This document shows positions 22,253 through 34,184 of a stretch of 64,000 bases of DNA, piece by piece. Under the pieces are notes generated by a model. The model was given only the letters and a program-made list of their open reading frames with translations, made no database searches and was not told the origin of the DNA. Origin of the DNA: Adiantum capillus-veneris (Eukaryota; Streptophyta; Polypodiopsida; Polypodiales; Pteridaceae); contig CM043967.1 in assembly GCA_014529385.2 (NCBI GenBank), forward strand, positions 134,172,682 through 134,236,681, given 5' to 3'. A program made the position numbers and the translations under genes. The stretch's first letter is position 1. Each line of letters begins with the position of its first letter.

Positions 22253-23172
22253 TGTTGGGGTCTCCATCGTCGCATAGCTCCAATGACCAACAAAATTATC
22301 AACCCGGAGCGACAAGCTACCCGGCCAAGGCATGGAAACACTCACACAATTAGTGAGCTAATCATGGAAACACGAATGGTTGACTCTACGAGGTGAGCTT
22401 CTCGGCCTATGGAGTAGCTAAGCCACAATAATTGGCAATCTCTACATCCACTTCGCTTCACCTCCAATCAACCCAATCACACACACTAACGATTGCAAGA
22501 TGCACGCAACACTCATCCTATCATGCAACACACTAATCGCAAGCACACACACATAGATCTATCAAGCACCACACTCCAATCAAACCTACACACAAGCAAA
22601 AGAGGGCAATCACAGAAGATTAGAGCAGGATTAACCACTAATTAGTTACGATATGGCTAATCTAAGCATCATAACAATCACAAGAAGCATCAGACAGGGA
22701 TAGTGAAAGAGAATAAAGCATTTGATTAGTGTTAGTCAAGTCACATGAGCAAGGAGAAGCTCAAGGACTCCATAGCCACACACCTCAAGAGCTCTCACCA
22801 AAGAGTACTCTCAACAAATGAGCTTGAGAACTCTAATTTCTTTTACACACTACCTTATATACCTAGGGTAAAAATATGCAATGTCCGGGTGCCCAAGGCC
22901 TTTAGGGCTCCACCACTTACTGAATCTGGTACCTAGGCACACTAATTGACCTATTATTCATAGTTTGGAACTCCTATTGAGTCCGTCACACATTAAAATA
23001 TTACAATGGCTTGAAATAAATCGGAAATTTACAATACATGACCATTTTTGAAAAATGTGAAAAATGTGTCACCCCAATCTTTACTACTTCGTCATGTTGA
23101 TCTTTGATGTGCATTCGTACATCTTCGGTCTTTAGCAGCTTCTGTTAAAAACTAATGTTGATTCAATTAACA
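22253..23172 (-). repeat. LARD-like element, left (3') LTR
   Basis: Aligns with 25,968-26,912. A short ORF (MSKEKLKDSIATHLKSSHQR) is present in both LTRs simply because they are copies; a TATATACC stretch near 22,855 may belong to the LTR promoter. Confidence 0.87.
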
Positions 23173-23190
23173 TTTCCCCCTTCCAATTTT
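23173..23190 (-). other. Polypurine tract of the LARD-like element
   Basis: Minus strand AAATTGGAAGGGGGAAA directly before LTR start TGTTAATTG. Confidence 0.8.
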
Positions 23191-24026
23191 AGTGCTCGTC
23201 CTCGGGTACTGTTGAAAAGTGTCCGTGTAGGCTGTGGAAGGTTTTTGATGGTGTGATTGTCTTCATTTTTCGTTGAATTTGTTGATGATGTTCAATTTGC
23301 TGCAGCCTTTTGATTGGTCTGAATATGTTTGATGTGAGAGATGATGTTGCATTTGTCCATTGTAATAGCATAATGAGGAGGCTTCTTTTTATTTATGAAA
23401 AGTATGTACAAGGGAAGTAGAATGAGGTTCTAAATTAGGGTCTAGTACATGGATGACCAAAGGGAAAAGACTAAGTGGGAAAAAAGTGCCTTTGGAATAC
23501 GCGCATTATTGTGGTACTTATTAGCATGGAAATATTCATAAAGTACTGAAGGGATTATTTGCTGATAGATATAGAATTAAACTGGGTACCTGGACATTGT
23601 ATATTTTTATGATTATTTTTAAATTTTTTGTGATTTTTTTGTGTTTTTTTTATTTTTTATGAATTTTCTATGAGGTTTTATTTTTTACATTTTTTTTTTC
23701 TTTGTGATTTTTATCCTCTTTTTTTAATATTTTTTTAAAAATTAATTTTAATTTTTGAGTTTTTTTTTGGTGAAATTTAAGACCTTTTTTTGTTTTGTTT
23801 TTACTTTTTGTTTTTTAATGCATTTTTTTACATTTTTTATTATTTTTGCGGTTTTTTTTTTAAGAGAATTAAATAAAACTAACACCTTATACTTACCTAC
23901 TCACCTGTTGTGTCGACGCTGACCTGCGGGTGACGACGATGCTTATGGTGTGCAACACGTGAATGAAGGCGGGGGAGAAGAGAGATCGTGGAGCAAAAGG
24001 AAGAGAGAGAGAGTGAGAGCATGTAG

Positions 24027-24083
<57 letters not shown>

Positions 24084-25944
24084 GATTGCCTTTACGACGT
24101 GCAGTAACCAACCAAAAACGGGGGTGGGGGGGTGTGAGAATAGGACAAGGAGCAAGAAAGAGGGTGCGTCCACACAAAAGAGAGAGAGAAAGCGGGTGAA
24201 TGAGGGGGATGAGAGAGAGAGAGAGACAATTATCGCGATTCGAGAGAGAGAAAGAGGGAGTTAGAGAGAGAGTGAGGGGGTTAGAGAGAGACAATTAATA
24301 ATCATTGGTGGGAGAGAGAGAGGGAAAGCTAGACACAGAGAGGTGTGTGTGTTCATGCACCACGAAGTGCGAGAGCGGCGGCAGCAGAAGAAGAACATGA
24401 AGAAATTTATTTTAGCGTCGTAGGAAACTATCCCATGAGATCGTAAAGATCTATTCGATGAGGAGGGTTCATGCGCCGAAAGGCAAGGTGGGAAAAGACA
24501 GGCGTCGAAACTCGAGAATTGTTTTTTTTTTAATTCTATTTTCAAACATCCAAAAAAGCCAGAACTAGGCCGAAAATCACCCGAGAACACAAAACCTCAC
24601 CCGAAAACCCCAAAAATTGCCAAAAAAAATAAAAAAATTCCCATAAATTAATTTCTAGAAATGTCTAAAAATAATAGTTTTTATAGCAAACACCAAATCC
24701 GACAAAATCATCGACTTGACCCCTCGAAAATAGCAAAACGCTCAAAACTCAGCCAAGGAGGGCACAAATGCGCTCAAAATCATGCTATAAAAATACATTC
24801 AAAACAACTTGTAAAGATCACATGATATCAATTTTTTACGGAATTAAACAAAAATTAATGCACCAAACAATTACAAAAATTATCCGAAAAATACCCAAAA
24901 GGTTTGTGCGAATTCTCCACACCTAGGGGGTTAGTGACGTCAAATAAAATACCCAAAATCACATCAATTCAATTGCCAAATAATTTCATCAATAAAATCC
25001 AAACTAAGCAATCAAATCGGTAAAATTAGTGATAAAATTAGGTCAAAATTTGACGCATTTGGGGTGTGTAAATCACTGTTTTGAGCTCAAAAACACGGCA
25101 GGTATCCATTACACACATCAAACATGCAATCAAACATTGAATTAGTCATGCACATCAAGCACTTTTTAGACACACACTCACTAATAATTGGCAGTTTTTA
25201 ACAATCTTTAGGTGCGCACCCAAAAGGGTTAATCTTGTCAAAATTGCAATGTGATTTCAAAACTCTCTTTTTTAGCATGACCACAACACAAATCAATCAT
25301 CACAATTGAAAAATCATTAAGTACACATTGATTTTTAGGGTCACAAACAAGGGCAAAAAAGTGCACACACACACTTGCAATTGACCATTCAAGCATGCGA
25401 TTAGATCAATTAGGCACACACCTAGCAACACACATTCACCAATTAGCAATTGAAACTTGTCAATTTCATACGCCACCAAATATGGAAAATTTTGGCATTA
25501 CGACGGCATGAAAACAAACAATCCAAAAAATTTCAAAGCATCATAGCATCAGCATCAGCATTGCATTGCAATTAACATAGCATAGCATAGCATTGACATT
25601 GCATCATCGTATAATCTCTACACAATTCTACACATGTTTAGATTCTAGGGAGGTTGAGAATACCACCTTGATTACCTTTCCAATGATGATCAATTGAACG
25701 GTTAAAAGCTCCAATCCCTAGTAGAAACTTAGTGTGTAGGTTAGCAAAATTAGTGAAACTAGCAAGGGGTTAGTGTGAAATTAGAGTATGTAAACACACA
25801 ACTGGCCATATACAGTGACAAATTAGGTAATAATAAACACATTGTTTCATGCACACACATCCAAAATCCACAAAACCATTAACACTCAAGTGAAATTAGT
25901 GAGGAAACACATCCACTATGCCACAATTACACTAGCATAGGCCA
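23191..25944 (-). other. LARD-like interior, no gene seen
   Basis: Contains T-rich DNA (about 23,590-23,870), a pure (GA)n tract at 24,028-24,081 with more GA-rich sequence to 24,320, and low-complexity AT-rich DNA with CATAGCAT-type short repeats near 25,560-25,610. No RT, integrase, protease or gag motif in any frame. Confidence 0.7.
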
Positions 25945-25967
25945 TCGTCCCCGGAAATGGTGCGAAA
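25945..25967 (-). other. Primer-binding site of the LARD-like element
   Basis: Minus strand TTTCGCACCATTTCCGGGGA immediately inside the right LTR; it resembles the Gypsy-type TTTGGCGCC..CCGGGGA site also present at 37,149. Confidence 0.7.
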
Positions 25968-26912
25968 TGTTGGGGGATCCATAGTTGCATAGCTCCAATG
26001 ACCAACAAAATAATCAACCCACAGGGATGAGCTACTCGACTAGGGCATGGAAACACTCACACGATTAGTGAGCTAATCATGGAAACACAAATGGTTGACT
26101 CTACGAGGTGAGCTTCTCGGCCTATGGAGAAGCTAAGCCACAATGATAGGCAACCTCCACATTCACTTCCCTTTACCTCCAATCAACCCAATCACATACA
26201 CTGACGATTGCAAGATGCACACAACACTAATCCTATTATACAACAAACTAATCGCAAGCACACACACATAGATCTATTGAGCACCACACTCCAATCAAAC
26301 CTACATGCACACACAAGCAAAAGAGAACAATCACACAAGATTAGAGCGGGATTAACCACTAATTAGTTACGATCTAGCTTATCTCAGCATCATTAGCAAT
26401 CACAAGAAGCATGAGAGGGGACATAGTGAAAGAGAATTAAGCATTGATTAGTGTTAGTCAACTCACATGAGCAAAGAGAAGCTCAAGGACTCCATAGCCA
26501 CACACCTCAAGAGCTCTCACCAAAGAGTCCTCTCAACAAATGAGCTTCAGAACCCTAATTTCTTTTATGCAATGCCTTATATACCTAGGGTAAAAATATG
26601 CAATGTCCGAGCGTCCAAGGCCTTTAGGGCTCTACCACTTACTAAATCTGCTACTTAGGCACACTAAGTGTCCTGTTATTTACAACTAAGTGTCCTATTC
26701 TTTACAACTTACTAGGCACACTAAGTGTCCTATTCTTTACAACTTGGAACTCCCATTGAAGTTGTAACACATTAAAATATTAAAATAAATCAAGAATTTA
26801 CAATACATGGCCATTTTGGGAAAACGTGAAAATGTGTAACTTCAATCTTTACTTCTTCTTCATGTTGATCTTGGATGTGCATTTGTACGTCTTTGGTCTT
26901 TCTCAGTTAACA
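25968..26912 (-). repeat. LARD-like element, right (5') LTR
   Basis: Partner of 22,253-23,172. It has an internal expansion at about 26,655-26,745 in which CTAAGTGTCCT-A/G-TT-C/A-TTTACAACT occurs three times, and a deletion close to its outer end. Confidence 0.87.
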
Positions 26913-28067
26913 CCACACTAATGAGGTTTGGGAAACATGCAAGGTGTTTAGGCACTGGGGGTGCCCTCCTTCCTCCATGTGCTTATTTCCATGCTTCTCT
27001 CTCTTGCAAAATCCTTGCCTTTGCCACTATGCACAAGTCCACCCACTTGGTCATAATCTGTGCATTCTGAATACAAAAGTTATTGACCACTCGAGATAGA
27101 TTCATATCCATGTTAAGTATTTTTCCCTTTCCACTTGGCAAGTGTGAAGTCATCCTTGCATCTTCCTCATCTGACCACATGCAAGGCATTGAAAGATCAA
27201 CTTGAGCCAAATACTGTGAGATGTAAAGCAAATGCCTCTTGCACAATCCATCCTTCAGTCATACATGCCTCTGATTGCAATCTCCTCCACCACGTGAACC
27301 AAGAGGTGGATTTGACATAGAAGGACCAATCAAGGAAACGCATCCTCAATGGCGCACACATTTTTTGTTGCAAGTGTTTAAGCGGCAGGGATAGCATCTA
27401 TTTCAATTTTCTTGGAGATCACAAATCTGCAAGAAAACACACAAGGATACACTAGTTGAGATTATTGTGTATATAAAAAAAATGTAGTTGATTGGAGTCT
27501 TGTGGTGTACCTTACTAGCTCTCCAAGTTTGAAAATAGCATCCCAAACTTTCTTGTCCTGCCATATACACATACTCATTGGTAGAATGAACTACAATGTA
27601 AATTAGGGAGAGGGAAGGTGAGAGGAAGTCACACACACAAACTATATATAGAATAGGGAGAGGGACATTACATGAAGCATCTTGTGCCAATAATGGGACC
27701 TCACCCATACAATTGAACGCTTCCACCTTTCTTCGCTGTTGTGAAAGCTCCCTTTAGCGACCTCATGTATCTTGTTGGTGTGCGAATAGAAGCAATGGTA
27801 CCCTTCACTTTGTCTAATTCCTCTTTCGGAAGCACTACCCTTGAACATAGACCAATGGGGCACCTCCTCAAGCTATGGGTGAGTGGTGCTCTCATCTCTC
27901 TGAGCACTTTTTTGAGGATGCCATAGCCCTTCGTTCTCCATGTGCTCCAATGGAATGCGCCTCAGACATGGGATTTCCCTTTTGCACTTGGCGCACGGAT
28001 AAGGGAGCCACCAATCACTCTCAAGGCCTCCATGGGGGGCACAATCATCCCAGTTGATGTCCTGCAC
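26913..28067 (-). pseudogene. CACTA transposase, right arm, core deleted
   Basis: Starts at 28,067 with the transposase-associated domain (YPCAKCKREIPCLRRIPLEHMENEG). At about 27,840 the sequence passes from CPIGLCS directly to EELDKVKGTIASI, which in the left arm lie at about 1,740 and 3,485; the Transposase_21 core (about 1.7 kb) is missing. DUF4218-type pieces follow (ICDLQEN near 27,420; RMRFLDWSFYVKSTSWFTW; VDLSMPCMWSDEEDARM near 27,170). The element breaks at 26,913 where the LARD-like element sits. Confidence 0.85.
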
Positions 28068-29077
28068 ACATATTAAATTTTTTATTTAGTCATATGTGCC
28101 CTAAAAAATAAAGAATTGATTAGAAAAAGTTCTAAAGTTCAATAAAAAAGAAATAATATTAAATTCAAAGAGAATAAAGTGCAATGAGTGCTTATAATTT
28201 TTTAAATAAAAGTGAACTTTAAAAATACAATTAAAAAACATCTAGACGTACTACAAAAAAAAAGAACTAATAAAAAATTTAAAGATCTTCATCAAAAAAT
28301 TCAAAATGCTAAGAAATGAAATGTTTGATATCTAAGGGTAGAGGGGGTGGTTTGTACCCCTCCTCCCCTCCAACCTCGGATACTCTTAGATCCGTTTGAA
28401 ATGACGGGTCGCGAAAATAAGCGCGATAATACCTACGGTAATGATCGCGGTAAAACCTAACGCGTAAAAAAGGAAGGAGGGCAGAGTATGACGTGTTTTT
28501 GCCGCATTCCGTACCCTCCTTCCTCTCCTCTATCGCCTCATCTTCAAGCTCCTCCTTCCCCCCCTCTACACCTCCCACACTTTCACTCCCTCTCTCCCTA
28601 GTCCAACTCTCTCCACCTTCTCCCTCCCACAAACACTACAACACACACACACACACAAACGCACATGCACGTTCGGATCAAGGAGGAGCTTGATTTTGTT
28701 TCGGTGAATTCATCAAAAGAGGATTACTGTGCTCATCTTTGGAAGCTCAACCTAACAGGCAACTTTGCTACAACCTAAGGTAAACACAAACCCCCCCCCC
28801 CCCTCTCCCCCCTCTTTCCCTATTGTATTCTACTCCACAAACACACGCATAGAAACATGCACACACACATGCATAAGTGAAAAAACAAAATGAGAGAGAT
28901 AGAGATAGAGATACATATCTCATTCATTTGATATTGGTTGCATTGTAGCATAGATGAAATATCTTCGTGCGTGGTAGATTTTCTAGACTTGTTTGCAAAT
29001 GTTAGATTTGTTAGAATCTCTTCGTGTTAGACTTGTTTGCAAATGAATGTGCAAAATGGATTTGTTAGGAAATGGAT

Positions 29078-29078
<1 letters not shown>
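28068..29078. other. Right-arm flank without a recognised gene
   Basis: Inverted counterpart of about 430-1,496: AT-rich 28,070-28,320, the conserved block 28,320-28,500, a CT/CA-rich stretch, and a WKLNLTGN-coding piece at about 28,745 followed by GGTAAAC. The poly-G runs of the left arm are represented here only by a C14 run at about 28,788-28,802. Confidence 0.55.
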
Positions 29079-29147
<69 letters not shown>

Positions 29148-29415
29148 GAAAGAGGGCAAGAGAGAGAGATAGAGATAGAGAGGGGAAAGAGGGAGAGAAA
29201 TAGAGAATGAGAAAGAGAGGGGGAGAGAGAGAAAAAAAGAAAAGAGGGAAGGAGAGAAAAAGAGGGAGAGAGAGAGAGAGAGAGAGAGGGGAAAGAGGAA
29301 GAGAAATAGAGAATGAGAAAGAGCAAAGAACAAGAGGAAAGAGGGAAAGAGATATAGATAGAGAGAGAGAAATAGATAGATATATAGATAGAGAGAGAGA
29401 TATATATAGATAGAT
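29079..29415. repeat. (GT)n then GA/GATA microsatellite cluster
   Basis: (GT)n 29,079-29,122 is followed by (GA)n and GA-rich DNA to about 29,415. It is the inverted counterpart of the cluster at 158-428. Confidence 0.95.
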
Positions 29416-29470
29416 ACTTCTATTAGCGTCCTCGGAGGTCAAATATGACCTATGGGACCAAATGAACATG

Positions 29471-29965
29471 TCACCTGGTGTGAGTGGAGGTCATAAGTGA
29501 CTCTCGATGCTCAAAAATGGCTGAAATGAGCGTCGCAATAGAGAGTTCACATCGTGGTTGGGAGAGAAAGGTATGTAGGGAGAGCTCATGGCTGAAAATA
29601 TGGAGAAAAGAGGACCTAATGTGGTCAAACCCTGAGCACTCAAGTAGTGTGTGGTACTCACTCTCTTGCACTTGAAGAGGGCATAAGGTGCAAAGTCGAT
29701 GAGACTCCTCGCGAGTGCCCCAATGTCCTGTCTCGCAGCATAGAGAATGGGAGCTAAGGTGAATGAAGGCAATGGTGCGGATCGCACTCAATGAGATGGG
29801 TTCAAGGATGTAGGGATGGGTTTGGTTACCTCGTTCCGAGAAGAAGAGAGATTTGTAGTTTGGGGCAACCGTGTGTGGTGTAATGGCTAAAGCAAGAACC
29901 TCTGAATTTCTCCCAAGCCTTGATACATTGGCGTTATAAGAAGGCCTCATTAACTTGGGAGTCGA
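29471..29965 (-). pseudogene. LINE-like C-terminal fragment with CCHC motif
   Basis: The minus strand encodes SRLGRNSEVLALAITPHTV.. then HLSSHSLCCETGHWGTREESHR, CTLCPLQVQESEYHTLLEC (C-x2-C-x9-H-x4-C) and ends at a stop at 29,471. This spacing is typical of the zinc-binding region after the RT of non-LTR retrotransposons. The upstream part is replaced by GA repeats, so no RT core is present. The left arm (1-112) carries the same tail. Confidence 0.6.
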
Positions 29966-29975
29966 TCGACGCATC

Positions 29976-29978
<3 letters not shown>

Positions 29979-30038
<60 letters not shown>

Positions 30039-30077
30039 GGGGGGGGGGAGAGGGAGAAATAGAGAGGGAGGGAGGGG

Positions 30078-30118
<41 letters not shown>

Positions 30119-30231
30119 GGAAATAGACGGAGAGATAGAACTAGAGGGAGATAGAGAGAAGGAGAGGGGGAGAGAGAGAAATACTGGAAAGAGGGAGAGA
30201 AAGAGAAAGAGAGGGAGAGAGAGAAAGAGGG

Positions 30232-30295
<64 letters not shown>

Positions 30296-30350
30296 AGGGA
30301 GAGAAATAGAGAATGACAAAGATAGGGGGAGAGATAGAAAGAGAGGAAAG

Positions 30351-30411
<61 letters not shown>

Positions 30412-30450
30412 CAAGAGAGAGAGGGGAAAGAGGGCAAGAGAGAGTAGGTG
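29979..30450. repeat. Long GA/CT microsatellite
   Basis: Nearly pure (GA)n blocks at about 29,979-30,034, 30,075-30,112, 30,230-30,292 and 30,351-30,411, separated by GA-rich variants with GAAATAGA and GGGGGA. Serine/leucine-rich ORFs here are artefacts. Confidence 0.97.
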
Positions 30451-31379
30451 ATGATATATTTTTCACCTTGCTAGCCATATTACACCTCAGTGAGAGAGAA
30501 AAAAAACACATATTTGCAATATCCATTAGGATTAATTCAAGCAATAATTTTACAAGAAATGACATGGTTAAGAACTTGAGAGCAAATTATCACAAGGCCA
30601 AATGGAGGGTCCTTATGCTTCCATGCAAGTGCATTAGATAAAGGGGTATCCTGTTACCTGCCACCATCACCCACAAAAAGCAAACAAGAAATTGTTAGTC
30701 TCTCAGGTGGAAGGCAGGTTTCATGAGATACTCCTACATGTTATAGATGTCCATCTAAAGCAAAAATAGAAGAATAAGTGACATAAACGTGGCTAGAGGG
30801 GTCCATTTAAGAGTAAGTATAGGTAATGATGTTCTTGACAACAAGTAAGAGGTGTACAACTCCTTGGTGGAAAGTCTTGGAAAAGTAGTCACCTTATATA
30901 GGTGCTCACCACTTCACTTTTTCCTCCAAGAGAGGAGTCGGTCAAGAGGAGTGGGGCATTTACTTTGCAAAGAGAGGGGGGTTGTCAGTTAGGAGCATCT
31001 TTCAAGAAAAATCATGTATGGTTGTGAAAGAGACTCACGTTGCCCTCTTTCCACTTTGTATATTTGGGTGGTGGCCCCTATGTCTTGTTAGTTATGAGGG
31101 GTCATCCCAAAGGGAGTGAAGAGGGGGTTTCCATGTCAATGAGCCTTCCTCTTGTTAGGGGTGTTTCCATGTCAATGGGCCCTTCTCTTGCTAGGCTTAT
31201 GGGGACAAAGTGAGTGAGAGAGAGAGAGAGGCCCACCTCCACCCACACTAGAAGGATTTGGTTTGTATTCCCTATTTAGGGGGCACTAGGCCCCCTAAGG
31301 GGTCCTTAGGGGTCCTAGTGCCCTCCAATCTTAAGGTGCTCCAAGACTTCGCTTCACAAGCATGTGTAGGAGGATTCTG
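30451..31379. other. No gene seen
   Basis: No coding signal recognised. Contains a short imperfect duplication near 31,120-31,180 (TTCCATGTCAATG..CTTGTTAGG) and a palindromic-looking CCTAAGG/CCTTAGG patch near 31,285-31,315. It may be the 3' untranslated part of the adjacent minus-strand RT element. Confidence 0.4.
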
Positions 31380-33155
31380 CGTACCCCTGTAAATGGTTTC
31401 TAACCAGCCTCCATAGTTTAGCCTTTTCAAAACCATTACGGCAGAATGCTTGGATTAGTGCCCGGATGTCCCAAGCGGCTTCTAATGGATAGGAATTGCA
31501 AAAAAGGATTGGTTTGATTTGTGAAAGTATCACTTTATGTGCCCAATCAGCAGGTCGATTACTTGCTCTTTGTAGGTAGTTGATGGGTCGGTAGGGGAGA
31601 TTCTCCTATTTTTTGTTAAGGTGCTTGATCAAGAGTCCATTGCCAATTGATAATTGAAGGTTGAGGAACTTCACATGTGTGTCAATGCTACTCTCAATGG
31701 AGAGGCACATAGGGTAGATGGTTTGGTTGGTCATGAAGTATTGGGGGTCCCTTGAGTCAATGATAAGAATCTCATCAAAGTAACGAAAGGGGGATCCCAA
31801 TTGTTTGAGAGTGGTAGCACACTTTGGTAACTTGAGGGTTTGGGCAATGAACTCAAATTCCAAGGAATGTAGGTAGATATTGCACCATAGGGGGGAGCAT
31901 GCCAATCCCATGGGGATCCCATTTCTTTGTCGGAAAACTCGTCCTTGGTTTGTACGTACATGTTGTTGATAAGCCAAGAGTTGATCCCCAACACTTGTTG
32001 CTGGGTGAAGGATAGACCTGATTTGTATGAGTGGGGAGAACATGCCCCTTCCATACATTGAGTGGGGAATCTCCTAAAAGAGATGTATGGTTGATTGGCA
32101 AAGGAGAGTGCTATACTTATAAGCTTAGAGATATGATGAATGAGTCCATCCTCTCCTAGATGGGGGATGTTTTCATAACATCTTTTCACATCCCCTTGGT
32201 AGAGGGTTGAAGCGTGCTTGGGTAGGTTCACAACACAATCATAAATCGAGTCCACTATCCACCGTGACTGAATGTGGATGTTATGGCAAAGGAGGTATTT
32301 TGGGTTTAAGTTCTTTGCCCTTTGTTTGAGATGTTCCATACATGTTTTAAGAAAGCACGCCATTAGTAGGGAAATCTCTATGTAACTGCATGAAGCTCCA
32401 CAAGTTATCCATCTGAAAGCATTTTTATGACTCTTGTAAGAGGCCGTAATGAACGGTAGTTCATTATTGCTAAGTGGTACCAAGGGGGATAGGTAAGCAT
32501 GTATGTGTGTCAGTGTGTCTGTCATTGTTTGTGTGTGTAAGTTGAAATCTTCGCCCAATAGTCTTTTAGTGGCCTCATTCATAATGAGAGTTTTACAGAC
32601 AAGCACAATGTTATTTGGTGATTTATCTAAGCAAGAGATAAAAAATTGCACCTTAAGCTTCTCAGTTTCGATGTGAAGGTTAGGATAGTACTTGTGTTTC
32701 CTTTTTCTATGTAAGAAATTGGAGCAATAACCCTTTAGTGCATTGTGAGCCTCATGGATTGTAATCGCTCTTGGGAGTCTAATACAATTGGTATGTATGA
32801 GTGTGTCCAAGACCTTACATAGCTCATCACATGCTTGCTCGAAGTCTAGCGGTGTGGTCAAGATATGTGAGAGGCCATAGCTACAAACTTGCGCCAATTC
32901 CAGTGAGAGGAATAAGTGGATGTACGTAGTAAGTACATGCCTCCACGTCGGGTTCATGTTGTCCTTGTGTTCTGCACATTGACATGTGTTTAAGGTATTT
33001 TCAAGTGCAAATACCGAACGGGCGTTACACATTTTAACCTTTAATGGCGCATCGAATGACCATGAGAATAAGCGTTCGCTCCAATTCGGAGTGGTTATAA
33101 GATTCATCCCAAAAAAGAACAGCTCAAAGAAGGACCTTATATTACATAGGTCCAT
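31380..33155 (-). pseudogene. Penelope-like (endonuclease-less) reverse transcriptase, decayed
   Basis: The minus strand, from about 33,155, encodes an N-terminal region with FALENTLNTCQCAEHKD, then FRWITCGASCSY..HLKQRAKNL. RT motif A is GDVKRCYENIP (about 32,170-32,200). A frameshift near 32,065 moves to a second frame with motif B GIPMGLACSPLWCNIYLHSLE and motif C RYFDEILII (about 31,758-31,790), where the usual second aspartate is glutamate. A downstream SNRPADWAH..EAAWDIRALIQAFCRNGFEKAKLW stretch follows a stop at 31,606. The motif wording fits Penelope-like RTs better than LINE, Copia or Gypsy. No GIY-YIG endonuclease was seen. The exact clade is inference. Confidence 0.6.
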
Positions 33156-34180
33156 AAGAGGGTTAACAAAGCATATAGGGATAAATACCCCTTTTTTTGG
33201 GTCTTTTGATAAGAGTCAACCGTCCATGAATATCTCGAGCCACCTGCAACAGAAAAACCAAAACACCAGAGCAACAATCAGAACAGACAAGAGTATTAGA
33301 GAGGGAGATAAACACCTAAAGCACGAGAAACAATGAGACAAAACAGACAAGAGTGTCGTGCACACCACACCAAAAACCTTCAAAAATACAAATCGTAAAC
33401 AACAAAGAAAAATAGTTCCGAAAACTCAACATGACCAAGAGCAAGCAACAGGATCACGATAAAAGAGAACAAACAAAGCTATCGAGACGAGAAGGAAAAC
33501 CACAAGGGAGACAGATCCATAAAGATGACGGTTCTACGACACAACAAGACCCCGGGGATAGAAAGGAAACACAAAAGCACATCATGCTAAAAAATAATGC
33601 AGTGCCTAGGAGGCATCCCAAAACAGCAGGCATCAGATCAAAGAAGCCGAATAGAAAGCATTTTGAGAGCCTATCGAGAAGTGCCATGGCGAAGCATAAA
33701 TTGACAAGTAATAACCAACATCCCGTGTCTGTACACTATAAATAGGCGATTGCATGATGAAGGATTGCCTGAGTTCCAGTGCCCACCCTTAGCACAAAAC
33801 AGTGAGGTTGTAAGACCAACGCGCAAAAACATGCCCTGTATTAATCACCAAACAGCTTGGACAAGGAAGTTCAAGGTAAAACACATCAGCCCATAAGAGA
33901 TTTACAGGGAATTTTTAAAGACCCCAGTAAAGTTTCTAGATCTCACAACAAATGAGTAGGTAAAGACCAGTAGCTCACAAATCTGAGTGTAAACCGGATT
34001 ATGGGAAGAAGGCCAGTAGCCCACAAAACTGAGTATAAACTGACCAGCCAAAGAAGTGCACTATAACGAATTTGTAGGCTCACACATAAAATTGCCAAGG
34101 CTAAAGAATACCAAAAAAACAAGGTTCACCTCCTTTAAAAACATTAGGCATACAACAGTGCTTTGGCGCAAGCTGCACAA
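33156..34180. other. No recognised gene; one lysine-rich ORF of doubtful meaning
   Basis: 33,431-33,745 (plus) is an open frame of 104 codons rich in K, R, Q and T. Nothing in it resembles a known domain and the surrounding DNA is purine-rich, which favours such frames. The region may belong to the upstream part of the RT element on the minus strand. Confidence 0.3.
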
Positions 34181-34184
34181 AGAG

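Larger units (their letters stand above)
22253..26912 (-). mobile_element. Non-coding LTR element (LARD-like) in right arm
   Basis: LTRs at 22,253-23,172 and 25,968-26,912 start TGTTGGGG and end TTAACA on the plus strand. Flanks are CCGCA and CCACA, a 5-bp duplication with one change, and the left arm shows the empty site (TTAGTGCGGAGT, about 21,102). A polypurine tract (minus) adjoins the left LTR and a TTTCGCACC..CCGGGGA primer site adjoins the right LTR, so the element reads on the minus strand. The 2.8-kb interior encodes no retroviral-type protein. It must have been moved by proteins from another Gypsy-type element. Confidence 0.85.
1..29577. repeat. Giant nested inverted repeat (two tail-to-tail arms)
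   Basis: Positions 1-160 match the reverse complement of about 29,420-29,577, and the collinear match continues inward: GT/GA microsatellites, the block with the KPPPLPL-coding end (1,060-1,260 versus 28,320-28,500), CACTA transposase exons (1,497-4,406 versus 26,913-28,067) and a tail block (21,110-21,405 versus 21,966-22,252). The left arm is split by a Copia element at 4,407-21,053. The right arm is split by an LTR element at 22,253-26,912 and lacks the transposase core. The unpaired centre is about 21,411-21,966. Because the shared block includes LINE-like sequence outside the transposase, an inverted segmental duplication fits better than two independent insertions. The left arm may begin outside the window. 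Confidence 0.85.

Noticed and set aside
22745-22936. 63-aa ORF MSKEKLKDSIATHLK
   Set aside because: Present twice only because it lies in both LTRs; no domain, and it overlaps the likely promoter region.
29027-30565. Long serine/leucine ORFs on the minus strand
   Set aside because: GA/CT dinucleotide repeats lack stop codons in several frames. Only the terminal CCHC part (29,471-29,965) looks protein-derived.
33431-33745. Lysine-rich 104-aa ORF
   Set aside because: Purine-rich composition explains the open frame; no domain and no paralogue in the window.
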